A stretch of DNA of 27,074 nucleotides, taken from positions 1 to 27,074 of the forward strand of contig DGDO01000098.1 in assembly GCA_002385475.1 (NCBI GenBank), written 5' to 3'. The notes beneath the pieces were generated by a model, which worked only from the letters and a program-made list of their open reading frames with translations, ran no database searches and was not told the DNA's origin. The stretch is from Candidatus Sordicultor fermentans. Lineage in GTDB: Bacteria > Atribacterota > Atribacteria > Atribacterales > Caldatribacteriaceae. Below, piece after piece: positions 1 to 7,674 of the stretch; the stretch's first letter is position 1, and every line of letters starts with the position of its first letter. The position numbers and the translations under genes are program-made.

Positions 1-436
1 AAAAGTCCATAAACAGGTTAACAAAAGTATTAGAAAAAAGATTCTGTAAAATTGCCACATCATTAGTGAGGCGAGACACTACCTCTCCTGCAGGATTATC
101 GCGGAAAAAAGAAGCAGGAAGAAAATAAAGATGCTGATACAATTCAGAACGGAGACGAGTTGTGGCCCGAAATCCAGAAAAAGAAACCCATAAGTTCTGA
201 AGATAAGAAGCCAATCCCTTAAAGAAAAAAAGAATTACTGCCCCCAGAGCAATAAAAAGAAGAAGCCGGTTGTCTCTTCCTATTAGAGCATCATCAATGG
301 CACCTTTAACCAGCCAGGGAACAACCAAATTAAATCCTGCTCCCAAGAGAGCCATGATAAAGGCACCTATCACATAGACTTTATAAGGACGAAGATACCC
401 CCAGATACGGCTAAAAGCACTACTTTGCTTTTTCAT
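1..436 (-). CDS. MsbA-like ABC exporter, N-terminal part (cut by window edge)
   Basis: The 145 visible codons read as the start of a type IV ABC exporter half-transporter. They begin MKKQSSAFSRIWGYLRPYK, then hydrophobic helices (around residues 20-40 and 60-80), then a typical motif of the transmembrane domain near residue 115 (FFRDNPAGEVVSRLTNDV). The nucleotide-binding domain lies beyond the left edge. The ATG at 436 has a GAGAG element about 7 nt upstream. Lying at the end of a lipid A operon, it is most likely the lipid A flippase MsbA in the inner membrane. The fold is clear, but the substrate is inferred from context only, since drug exporters of the same family look alike in this region. 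Its start overlaps the last codons of the decayed frame at 420-647 by 17 nt. Confidence 0.85.
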   Translation of the reverse strand, partial: MKKQSSAFSRIWGYLRPYKVYVIGAFIMALLGAGFNLVVPWLVKGAIDDALIGRDNRLLLFIALGAVILFFFKGLASYLQNLWVSFSGFRATTRLRSELYQHLYFLPASFFRDNPAGEVVSRLTNDVAILQNLFSNTFVNLFMDF

Positions 437-647
437 TAGTCCACTCTCTGAGCATTTCCGCCAGGCGTGGAGATACACCGCGTAGAGAGCACTCCTTGGG
501 AAAGTAAATTCCTGGTTCCTTATTCAACACTCCTTAAATTACCTCCAGTGCTTTCGATACAAATAGATTTCCCTTAATTCCTAAAAGTTCATACATAGAA
601 AGAGAAATCCGCTTCCGCCCCTCAGCTAATTTCTTCCTTCCACTATT
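420..647 (-). pseudogene. decayed gene remnant between lpxB and the ABC exporter
   Basis: One minus-strand frame stays open from 647 to 420 apart from a single TAA at 534-536. It reads as protein on both sides of that stop: RISLSMYELLGIKGNLFVSK before it and KEPGIYFPKECSLRGVSPRL after it, ending with TAG. The final stop overlaps the exporter start, as functional operon genes often do. I take it for the 3' end of a gene that once filled the space after lpxB. Upstream (648-896) all three minus frames are broken by stops; fragments such as RKVDLYTDS look coding-like but cannot be joined. I cannot identify the family; a weak resemblance to saccharopine dehydrogenase C-termini (G-I-Y-x-P-x-E) is only an impression. 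The downstream half could also be a real 36-residue peptide. Confidence 0.4.
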
Positions 648-896
648 TTACCCTAAAAAGGGATTTTTTCCTAATCTTCGGAAAAGAAGAATCTGTGTAC
701 AAATCTACCTTTCGCAATCATTTAAAATAACCGCCATTTATCACTTCTTCCTCTCAACCGGTACTAATACGGGAAAGGAGAGAAATAAACCCATCCTCGA
801 GGAGGAAAAAAGCTGATGCAAAAGATCATGTAAAAGTGAGTACAATCAATAATATACTTTTCCTGGCTATTCACAGTTACGGGCAATAAAGAATGG

Positions 897-1997
897 TCAG
901 AGATATTCTGACACCACCTGAGCTACTTCTTCAAAAGGATTTCCTCGATTCAATTTTTCCCTGATTTTTAGAGAAAATTCGAGAGCCTTTTCCCCCGACC
1001 TTGAATCACTTAATATTTTTTCTACCTCCCTGAGAAGACGAGAAGAAGAAAAATCCCTGCCGATTAATTCAGGAGATATTTCTTCTTCCATCACAATGTT
1101 TGGCAAACCTATAAAGGTTTTTTCCATCAACAGTCGAGCTAAAAGAAAAGTTAAGAAAGCCACCCGGTAAACTATGATTTGAGGAACTCCTGCCAGAGCC
1201 ACTTCTAGAGTTATAGTTCCAGAAGAGGATATAGCTAAAGAACTACCTGGCAGGACGGAAAGTAGCTCTTTTCTCTCTTTTATAGTCACTGGAAAATCAA
1301 CCATTTCCTTCTCTAAAAGCTTTTGTATTTCTTGTGAGGCAGCAATCATGGTAAATTCTGCTTCTCTCTCTCTCAAGAGAAGTGGAATAAATTTTTTAAT
1401 CACTGTCAAATAATTAATAATTTCTTTTTTCCGGCTACCAGGTAAAAGGATTATCCTCTTTTTATCCCCTTCCAAACGGGAAAATTGGGCTTGAGGAATA
1501 AGATGGGTAGCAGGATGCCCTACCCATTCTACCTGAGCTCTACCTCCCTGGAAGTAATCCACCTCCCATGGGAAAATAGTTAAAATCCAATCTGCGCATT
1601 GAGAAAGACGTGAAGCTCTTTTCCTCCCCCACGCCCACACCTGAGGAGGAACAAAATAAATCACAGGAATTTTTTTCTTGTGACAAAAAGAAGCTAATCG
1701 GAGGTTAAAACCAGGATTATCAATTAATAATACTACGTCAGGATGCTCTCTCTCTATTGCTTCTTGAGATAAGCGCCAAACTTTCTTCCATTCTCCCAAA
1801 GTAGACAACACTTCCCACAAACCCACGGTAGAGAGAGAAACCGTAGGGTAAAGAAGTCGGGCACCGGCTTTTTCGCTTTTTTCTCCTCCCAGAGCTAAAA
1901 ATTCTGTTTCTTCGCTTTTTTGCCGAAGAAGATAAATTATTTCTCCCCCGTAGTAATCGCCAGAAACATCACCAATAGAAACAAAAACCTTGCCCAT
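897..1997 (-). CDS. lpxB: lipid-A-disaccharide synthase LpxB
   Basis: LpxB joins UDP-2,3-diacylglucosamine and lipid X into the lipid A disaccharide at the inner face of the inner membrane (GT19 family). The 366 residues match the usual length of about 380. Visible signatures are an N-terminal GDVSGD (residues 9-14, a variant of the family's GEPSGD/GEASGD), LIDNPGFN (91-98), PPQVWAWG (118-124) and the C-terminal sugar-nucleotide region LPGSRKKEI with SSSGTITLE. The ATG at 1997 directly follows the TGA of lpxI with no spacer, so translation is probably coupled. It is the last intact Lpx gene of the operon before the decayed stretch and the exporter. Confidence 0.96.
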   Translation of the reverse strand: MGKVFVSIGDVSGDYYGGEIIYLLRQKSEETEFLALGGEKSEKAGARLLYPTVSLSTVGLWEVLSTLGEWKKVWRLSQEAIEREHPDVVLLIDNPGFNLRLASFCHKKKIPVIYFVPPQVWAWGRKRASRLSQCADWILTIFPWEVDYFQGGRAQVEWVGHPATHLIPQAQFSRLEGDKKRIILLPGSRKKEIINYLTVIKKFIPLLLREREAEFTMIAASQEIQKLLEKEMVDFPVTIKERKELLSVLPGSSLAISSSGTITLEVALAGVPQIIVYRVAFLTFLLARLLMEKTFIGLPNIVMEEEISPELIGRDFSSSRLLREVEKILSDSRSGEKALEFSLKIREKLNRGNPFEEVAQVVSEYL

Positions 1998-2777
1998 TCA
2001 ATTAATCCCTACTATTCCCACTCCCAAATTTCTTGCTTCTTCTTCTATGTTTTCCCGGTCCAGAAGGAAAGTCTTTCCCGCCTCGAGAGCAATGATTCCT
2101 CCGTTTTTAAGACACTGGACGGTCTTCTCTCCTATCGCTGGAATATCGATCAGAAAACTTTGCTGACTACGGGCCATTTTAACTACCACTACTTCTTTGC
2201 CCAGGGAAACTCCCCGCTTAATGGTTTCATCTGTTCCTTCTGCTCCCTCCAGAGCTAGTACCGTCCCGCGTTTCACTACCACGGTTTGTCCAATTTCTTC
2301 ATCAGCCAAAAAACGGGCAATTCGAACTCCATAGGAAATATCTTTCCACTCCTCTGGCGACGGATCTCTCCCTGCTATTTTCCCCGGGGGGGTGAGGTAC
2401 TCTTTCAAGAAAAAGAGAGGAGAAATCAACTCAACTTTTTCTTGAAATTTTGTAAGCACAGCTTGTAAAAGAGCCTGATCCTGCCATTTAGGAATAGAAA
2501 AAAATAGCCTTTCCAATTCTTCGTGAAGCACATTTTCTTCGAAAACTAAATTTTTAGGAACTTTGCCTGCCAGGCATATATGAGTTATTTTCTCCTGTTG
2601 CACAATTTCTAATACCTGAGCTAAAGACAAACCATCTATCCATAAATCAGGCTCCAGTCCTTCAGGAGGGGACAAAGAAAGAGAGCTTAAAACTAAAACT
2701 TCTCCTTCTTCTTGAGCTTTTTTATAGACTAAAAGAGGAATATTACCCTCACCAGCTAAAAGAAGTATTCTCTTCAT
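1998..2777 (-). CDS. lpxI: UDP-2,3-diacylglucosamine diphosphatase LpxI
   Basis: LpxI hydrolyses UDP-2,3-diacylglucosamine to lipid X and UMP, the step done by LpxH in enterobacteria. The family (formerly DUF1009) is unrelated to LpxH. The protein starts MKRILLLAGEGNIPLLV and carries the conserved LEGAEGTDETIKRG segment near its last third, whose Asp (about residue 183) matches the essential metal-linked Asp described for the Caulobacter enzyme. A longer reading from 2843 is possible, but the ATG at 2777 has GGAAGG about 9 nt upstream and matches the family N-terminus, giving 259 residues. The gene overlaps the 3' end of lpxA by 29 nt and abuts lpxB. Confidence 0.94.
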   Translation of the reverse strand: MKRILLLAGEGNIPLLVYKKAQEEGEVLVLSSLSLSPPEGLEPDLWIDGLSLAQVLEIVQQEKITHICLAGKVPKNLVFEENVLHEELERLFFSIPKWQDQALLQAVLTKFQEKVELISPLFFLKEYLTPPGKIAGRDPSPEEWKDISYGVRIARFLADEEIGQTVVVKRGTVLALEGAEGTDETIKRGVSLGKEVVVVKMARSQQSFLIDIPAIGEKTVQCLKNGGIIALEAGKTFLLDRENIEEEARNLGVGIVGIN

Positions 2778-3573
2778 CGCTATTTTTCCTTCCTTTTGCC
2801 CACCGGGCAACTCCTCTTTTACTCTTTTCCCAAAAACCAACAATTTCCTCTACTAATTGAGGATCAAAAGTACTCCTCTTTAATTCTTCAAGAGCTTTAG
2901 AACGAGAGAGATTACTGTGATAAATCAAATCATATATCTGGTGAATTTCTTCCCTTTTTTTTCCTTCTATTCCCCTTCTTTTCATCCCCACCAAGTTCAA
3001 GCCGAAAATCCTGGCCGGATGACCATCAGCTAAGGTATAAGGAGGGATGTCCATAACCACTTTGGAAAGACCCCCTATCATAACTAACTTTCCAAGACGC
3101 ACAAATTGATGAACTCCTACCCAACCACTCAAAGTGGCTAAATCCTCAATTTCCACGTAACCGGCCAGAGTGGAATTGTTAGCCATAGTAATCCCGTTTC
3201 CTAAATAACAATTATGAGCAATATGACAGTAAGCCATAATAAAACAATCATCACCAATAGAAGTTGCTTTTCCTTCTCCAGTGGCTCTATGAACAGTTAC
3301 AAATTCTCGAAGAGTAGTTCTTTCCCCAATTATTACTTGAGTTTTCTCTCCCTGGTAAGATAGGTCTTGCGGAGGAGTACCAATTACTACATGGTGACCA
3401 ATGTTACAGTGAGAACCAATTTCCACATTGCCTTCTATAACGGTGAAAGCACCAATTTTGGTATGAGCGCCAACTTTTATTTCCCCTTTTAAAATAGAGT
3501 AAGGACCGATCTCTACTCCTTCTTCAAGCACTACCTCTTTCCCGATCCTGGCTGTGGAATCAATCTTCTTCAC
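2749..3573 (-). CDS. lpxA: UDP-N-acetylglucosamine O-acyltransferase LpxA
   Basis: LpxA transfers a 3-hydroxyacyl chain from acyl-ACP to UDP-GlcNAc, the first step of lipid A synthesis. The N-terminal two thirds show left-handed beta-helix hexapeptide repeats (IGxx type). The catalytic His lies in AYCHIAHNC (H120, equivalent to E. coli H125), followed by family signatures MANNSTLAGYVEIED, VHQFVRLG and PPYTLADGHPARIFGLN, then a helical C-terminus. The 274 residues are close to the usual 255-270. The start is GTG at 3573, with GGAGG 7 nt upstream, forming a GTGA overlap with the lpxC stop. The 3' end overlaps lpxI. No fabZ lies between lpxC and lpxA, unlike in many genomes. Confidence 0.96.
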   Translation of the reverse strand: MKKIDSTARIGKEVVLEEGVEIGPYSILKGEIKVGAHTKIGAFTVIEGNVEIGSHCNIGHHVVIGTPPQDLSYQGEKTQVIIGERTTLREFVTVHRATGEGKATSIGDDCFIMAYCHIAHNCYLGNGITMANNSTLAGYVEIEDLATLSGWVGVHQFVRLGKLVMIGGLSKVVMDIPPYTLADGHPARIFGLNLVGMKRRGIEGKKREEIHQIYDLIYHSNLSRSKALEELKRSTFDPQLVEEIVGFWEKSKRGVARWAKGRKNSDEENTSFSW

Positions 3574-4391
3574 TTCCTGTCCTCCATCATCATTCTTACC
3601 ATTTCTCTGTTTAGAATATGACCGGAACGAATACCTATGAAATATCCTTTAATCCTTTTTCCTGCAAGCATTAAGTCTCCTATTAAGTCTAAAATTTTAT
3701 GTCCAGCAGCTTCCCCGGGAAAGCGCAGAGGAACAGAGCTTTCCCCTTTTTCATCCAGAATGAAAGCTTTTTCCCTTACTCCTTTCCCCCATCCTCTTCG
3801 TAAAATTTCTTTCACTTCCCAGGAAAAAGCGAAAGTGCGAGCAGAAAGAAGTTTGCTAAAACTATTATCGCTCTCGGAAAATTCCATCGCTTGAGAAAAA
3901 TGATAGCTCTCTCCTCCATCCAGAAAATACCATGCTCGAAACTCATCATCAGGAAAAGCAAAAAGGTAATGATGATTTTCTCCTATTTTAATGCTCTCAT
4001 CCAGAACTAAATACTCCCGAGGAGATGATTGAACTTGAAAGCCAGCTTCCCGGAAAATATTAAACCAGAAAATAGAACTCCCGTCCCCTCCAGGAAGTTC
4101 TTCCCCCTCTACTTCCACTTCTAGATTATCTATCTTGCTGCCCCAGCAAGCAGCAAGAAAGTGTTCTATTGTAGATATTTGCTTTTCCCCCTTCTTAAGC
4201 GTCGTGCAACGAGGAGTGTCTTCCACATGTTGTATGGTAGCAGGAATAATTGTTTTCCCAACTCTGAAGAAAATACCACTATTTTCAGAAGCAGGGAGAA
4301 GAGTGACCTTTACCGATTTTCCACTATGCAAGCCTATCCCTTCAACAGTGCAAGGAGAAGCCAGAGTTCTTTGTAAAACCACTGAACTCAT
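3570..4391 (-). CDS. lpxC: UDP-3-O-acyl-N-acetylglucosamine deacetylase LpxC
   Basis: LpxC is the zinc deacetylase that commits the cell to lipid A synthesis. All expected active-site residues are visible: E76-H77 in STIEHFLAA, H231 and D235 in GHKILDLIGDL, and H258 in RSGHILNRE, matching E. coli E78/H79, H238, D242 and H265. The N-terminus (TLASPCTVEGIGLHSGK) is typical. At 273 residues it is somewhat shorter than the 300 or so of proteobacterial enzymes and is not fused to FabZ. The ATG at 4391 overlaps the lpxD stop (ATGA), and its own stop overlaps the GTG of lpxA, so three lpx genes in a row look translationally coupled. Confidence 0.96.
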   Translation of the reverse strand: MSSVVLQRTLASPCTVEGIGLHSGKSVKVTLLPASENSGIFFRVGKTIIPATIQHVEDTPRCTTLKKGEKQISTIEHFLAACWGSKIDNLEVEVEGEELPGGDGSSIFWFNIFREAGFQVQSSPREYLVLDESIKIGENHHYLFAFPDDEFRAWYFLDGGESYHFSQAMEFSESDNSFSKLLSARTFAFSWEVKEILRRGWGKGVREKAFILDEKGESSVPLRFPGEAAGHKILDLIGDLMLAGKRIKGYFIGIRSGHILNREMVRMMMEDRK

Positions 4392-5410
4392 CTTTTAACC
4401 TGCTTACTTACCGTCTTCTCCAGATTTTTTATTTTTTCCCAGAGCTCAGGAAGCTTCCTGATTAGAGCCTTTTCTTTTAACTCTTTTTTATGTTCTTGAG
4501 CAGGAAAACCAGAAATAATTACATCATCGGGAATATTAGTTGTTACCACCGTTCGAGCGGCCATCTGTACTCCCTTACCCACTCGACGATGGTCTATTAT
4601 CCCACTTTGAGCTCCCATTACTACATCGTCTCCCACTTCTGTGCTTCCTGCCACACCCGATTGAGCTACTATAACCACGTTTTTACCTATCTTCACGTTG
4701 TGAGCAATCATAACCAGATTGTCAATCTTAGAACCAGCGCCAATTCTGGTTACTCCCAGAGTAGCTCGATCCACAGTAGAATTCGCCCCTATTTCTACAT
4801 CCTCTTCAATTACTACCTTTCCTACTTGAGGAATTTTGTAATAATTGTTTTTCGCTCTCTCGTAACCAAAACCATCTGCCCCTATTACTACTCCACTGTG
4901 AAGAATTACCCGATCTCCAATCCAACAATTTTCTCTCACCACTACCTGAGGGTAAAAAATACACCCTTTACCCACCTGAGTATTTCTTCCTAGGTAAACC
5001 TGAGGAAAAATAACAGTATCATCTCCTATGGTTGCTCCTTCTTCTGCTACAACAAAAGGACCTATCGAAACATTTTTACCCAGGAAAGCTTGAGGGTGAA
5101 TAAAAGCTTGAGGATGAACCCCTTTTTCCGGAAAATAGGAGGGGAAAAAGTAAGGAACCAACTTAGAAAAAGCGTAACGAGGATTATCTACCAATATCAC
5201 ATTTTTGCCTTTTAGCTTACCTTCCATCCCCGGCTTAGTTATCACCGCCTTAGCAGAAGAAAAAAGCACTTTCTCCAAATAGGGGAAATGGTAAAAAAGA
5301 ATTAAATCATCCTCTTGTGCCTCTCCTGGTTCTTTTATGCCTTTTACTTCCCAGTGGGGGTCACCTATTAAGCTTCCCCCCACTAATTCGGCAATCTCCT
5401 TCAGTTTCAA
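4388..5410 (-). CDS. lpxD: UDP-3-O-acylglucosamine N-acyltransferase LpxD
   Basis: LpxD adds the second hydroxyacyl chain, amide-linked, to the LpxC product. The 340 residues hold an N-terminal uridine-binding domain (about 1-95), a long left-handed beta-helix (about 98-300) and a C-terminal helical tail. The catalytic His is in VMIAHNVKIG (H237; E. coli H239), and GADGFGYE and NSTVDRATLG are family signatures. Translation probably starts at TTG 5410, only 6 nt after the ompH stop, using the AGGAGA at the end of ompH as ribosome-binding site. The gene lies directly behind ompH, as in many Gram-negative genomes. Confidence 0.96.
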   Translation of the reverse strand: MKLKEIAELVGGSLIGDPHWEVKGIKEPGEAQEDDLILFYHFPYLEKVLFSSAKAVITKPGMEGKLKGKNVILVDNPRYAFSKLVPYFFPSYFPEKGVHPQAFIHPQAFLGKNVSIGPFVVAEEGATIGDDTVIFPQVYLGRNTQVGKGCIFYPQVVVRENCWIGDRVILHSGVVIGADGFGYERAKNNYYKIPQVGKVVIEEDVEIGANSTVDRATLGVTRIGAGSKIDNLVMIAHNVKIGKNVVIVAQSGVAGSTEVGDDVVMGAQSGIIDHRRVGKGVQMAARTVVTTNIPDDVIISGFPAQEHKKELKEKALIRKLPELWEKIKNLEKTVSKQVKR

Positions 5411-5416
5411 AGCCTT

Positions 5417-5938
5417 CTATTCTCCTGGAGCAGCAACTATATTTTTAATTTCCTCTATCACCTGGTCAGTGATATCTATTCCTCCATAAAAAACAATAGG
5501 CATTTCCAATAGCTCATTTTGGGAAACGGGTATACGCAATTCACTCCGAATAACCAGAGTAAGTTTTTGAGACTCGGCCACTTTTTTAACCGCTGCAATT
5601 ACATCGCTATACCTCTGGTTTATCAAATCCTGCCGCTCTTTCAAAATTTGATCTCTAACTGGAGCCCATTCAGCATTCATTTCTTCTTCTAATTTCTGTA
5701 CCTCTTCCCGAGTTTTACCCTTTCCTTTCTCATTCAACTCGGTTTGTCTTTTTTCCATTTCTTCCTGTAGTTTTTTCTCCGCATCTAATATTTTCTGAGT
5801 ATTAGGATGAGCATCAAGAATCTTGTTGATATCTATCAAACCCACCGTAGCTTTTTCCGCTGCCCAACCAGGAATAGCAATCACCAAAATCGCTATTGCT
5901 ATCAAAATTAACCCGACTAAAGAGTTGTTTCTTCGCAT
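5417..5938 (-). CDS. skp: OmpH/Skp-family periplasmic chaperone
   Basis: Skp-type chaperones hold unfolded outer-membrane proteins in the periplasm on their way to BamA. A clear signal peptide (MRRNN, then a long hydrophobic stretch ending IPGWAAE) precedes the typical start VGLIDINKILDAHP. The middle (about residues 50-125) is a Lys/Glu-rich coiled coil forming the tentacle arms, and the C-terminal beta segment closes the body. The 173 residues equal the family norm. The ATG at 5938 has GGAAGAAG upstream. The gene sits between bamA (36 nt upstream) and lpxD (6 nt downstream), the classic bamA-skp-lpxD order. Confidence 0.92.
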   Translation of the reverse strand: MRRNNSLVGLILIAIAILVIAIPGWAAEKATVGLIDINKILDAHPNTQKILDAEKKLQEEMEKRQTELNEKGKGKTREEVQKLEEEMNAEWAPVRDQILKERQDLINQRYSDVIAAVKKVAESQKLTLVIRSELRIPVSQNELLEMPIVFYGGIDITDQVIEEIKNIVAAPGE

Positions 5939-5974
5939 CGATCTTCTTCCTTTCTATTGTGTTTTAAATTTCTC

Positions 5975-7654
5975 TCAAAAAGTCTGCCCAATACTAAAGT
6001 AGGTTTGCCCACCAGCTTCTCCAATACCATAGTCCAGACGCACTGGCCCAATGGGAGTGTCAAACCTTACTCCTACTCCATAACCAGTTTTAATCTCATC
6101 CCAGCTTATATCATGAAAAAGAGGCCAGGCATAACCCGCATCACCAAAAAATACCAGCTGCGTACCTTCAGAAACCTCCCAGCGGTACTCCAGATTAAAA
6201 ATCAGCATTTTATCTCCTTCAAACTCGAACAAATCATAACCCCGCAAGGTACTTACTCCTCCTACGGAAAACTTCTCGTAACTGGGTAATTCAGTATCGG
6301 CTATGCCCCCCAAAAAGCGTAAAGCCAAAACCGTATCTTCTCCTGTTTCAATATAATTTCTTAAGTCTAAAATGTATTTATTATAATCATGGTCACCGCC
6401 TAAGAATCCCCCTGCTAACTCCGCCTGTAACGTTCCATACCAACCTTCGTGGGGGTTATCTATTACATCTCGAGTATCATAAAACACTATAGGAGTTAGA
6501 GAATTAGTTTTTCCTCCTCCATCGGGAGGATTACCTTCTAAAACATTAATGTCCACATCCTCAGATTTATAGCGTAGTCGCCATCCCCAATCTTCCCTTA
6601 TTTTTCCTCCTAAAGTAATATATCCTCCCACCCTTTCTTCTTCATACTTACCGACTACCTCATGATTTACCCATTCTTTCTTCTCCTCTACCTGATCATA
6701 TGCAGCCAGATTAAAATAAATGGGTTCATTAAAAAGCCAGGGCTCTTCAAATAAGAAACGATAAAGAGTGCGAGTACCATATTCATATCTTAGCTCCACT
6801 CGTTGTGCATTTCCTCCTAAGTTAGATTCCTGATAACGTATGTAGCCCAACCAACCCCTCTCACTGTTATACCCCACTCCCAATCCTGCCTCACCAGTCA
6901 GCTTTTCTTCCACTTTGACTTTGACTATCACATGGTCTCGATCACTACCTGGCTCCAATTTCATAGACACATCCTCAAAAAAGCCCAGATTATAAATGGC
7001 TCTCAAGCTCTCCTGAACTTTAGAAAAGTCAAAAACCAGGGGAGGCTCAAAAGTTAATTCTCGGCGCAAAACATATTCTTTGGTTTTTTCTAAGCCTTCA
7101 AATTCCACCGCCTCCACTATTCCTTCTTTAATGGTAAAACTTAGAACTCCTTCTTCGCTAAAATTGATTTCTTCTACTGCTGTTATTAAAAAACCATTAT
7201 CAGTATAAAGCGCTTTTATGCGCTCCAGATCATGTTGAAATATTTTCCAATTCATAATCTGACCTGGAGATAGAATCATAACTTTTCTAATTTCATCATA
7301 ACTTAAGGCGGTGTTACCAGAAATGTTAATTTCTTTAACCGGGGGAAACTCTTGCACCTTAAAAATTAGCTCTATACCATCAGGGTATTCTTTGGTTTCT
7401 ACCCATACTTTAGAGAAATACCCCAGATCATAAATAGATTTAACGTCCGCTTGCACTTTTTCGGGGTTATAAGGTTCCTTAAGAGAGGTATATACAGCAG
7501 ATAAAATCAATTGTTCGCTTATGTTTTCATTGCCTTCTACTCGAATAGCTACCACTGGTGGAGAAACAGTTTGAGCATAAACCATTCCTCCCATTCCCAA
7601 TACTAACAAAAATACCAACCCCCAAAACAACCTTTTAATTTTTTTCTGAACCAA
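5975..7654 (-). CDS. bamA: outer membrane protein assembly factor BamA
   Basis: BamA is the outer-membrane barrel that inserts other beta-barrel proteins. Residues up to VYAQ form a signal peptide. Three POTRA repeats follow (starting near PPVVAIRVEGNENI, FPPVKEINISGNTAL and GIVEAVEFEGLEKT), then a 16-strand-type barrel (about residues 255-559) with the conserved SVGGVSTLRGY motif and a terminal Phe (SIGQTF), the usual outer-membrane sorting signal. Three POTRAs rather than the five of E. coli explain the short length (about 559 against 810). The frame is open from 7678, but GGAGGAGGG lies 7 nt upstream of TTG 7654, which I take as the true start; it falls just after the tamB stop. Confidence 0.94.
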   Translation of the reverse strand: MVQKKIKRLFWGLVFLLVLGMGGMVYAQTVSPPVVAIRVEGNENISEQLILSAVYTSLKEPYNPEKVQADVKSIYDLGYFSKVWVETKEYPDGIELIFKVQEFPPVKEINISGNTALSYDEIRKVMILSPGQIMNWKIFQHDLERIKALYTDNGFLITAVEEINFSEEGVLSFTIKEGIVEAVEFEGLEKTKEYVLRRELTFEPPLVFDFSKVQESLRAIYNLGFFEDVSMKLEPGSDRDHVIVKVKVEEKLTGEAGLGVGYNSERGWLGYIRYQESNLGGNAQRVELRYEYGTRTLYRFLFEEPWLFNEPIYFNLAAYDQVEEKKEWVNHEVVGKYEEERVGGYITLGGKIREDWGWRLRYKSEDVDINVLEGNPPDGGGKTNSLTPIVFYDTRDVIDNPHEGWYGTLQAELAGGFLGGDHDYNKYILDLRNYIETGEDTVLALRFLGGIADTELPSYEKFSVGGVSTLRGYDLFEFEGDKMLIFNLEYRWEVSEGTQLVFFGDAGYAWPLFHDISWDEIKTGYGVGVRFDTPIGPVRLDYGIGEAGGQTYFSIGQTF

Positions 7655-7674
7655 TTTACAACCCTCCTCCACTA

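Noticed and set aside
1920..2258. Plus-strand frames of 60-170 codons opposite lpxB, lpxI, lpxC, lpxD, bamA, tamB, murA, topB and others
   Set aside because: They lie fully antisense to well-identified genes, have low-complexity Ser/Phe/Pro/Leu-rich products and show no family motifs; they are by-products of purine-rich coding strands.
2778..2843. N-terminal 22-residue extension of LpxI
   Set aside because: ATG 2777 has a good ribosome-binding site and matches the family N-terminus MKRILLLAGEGN; the extension lies inside lpxA and is not family-like.
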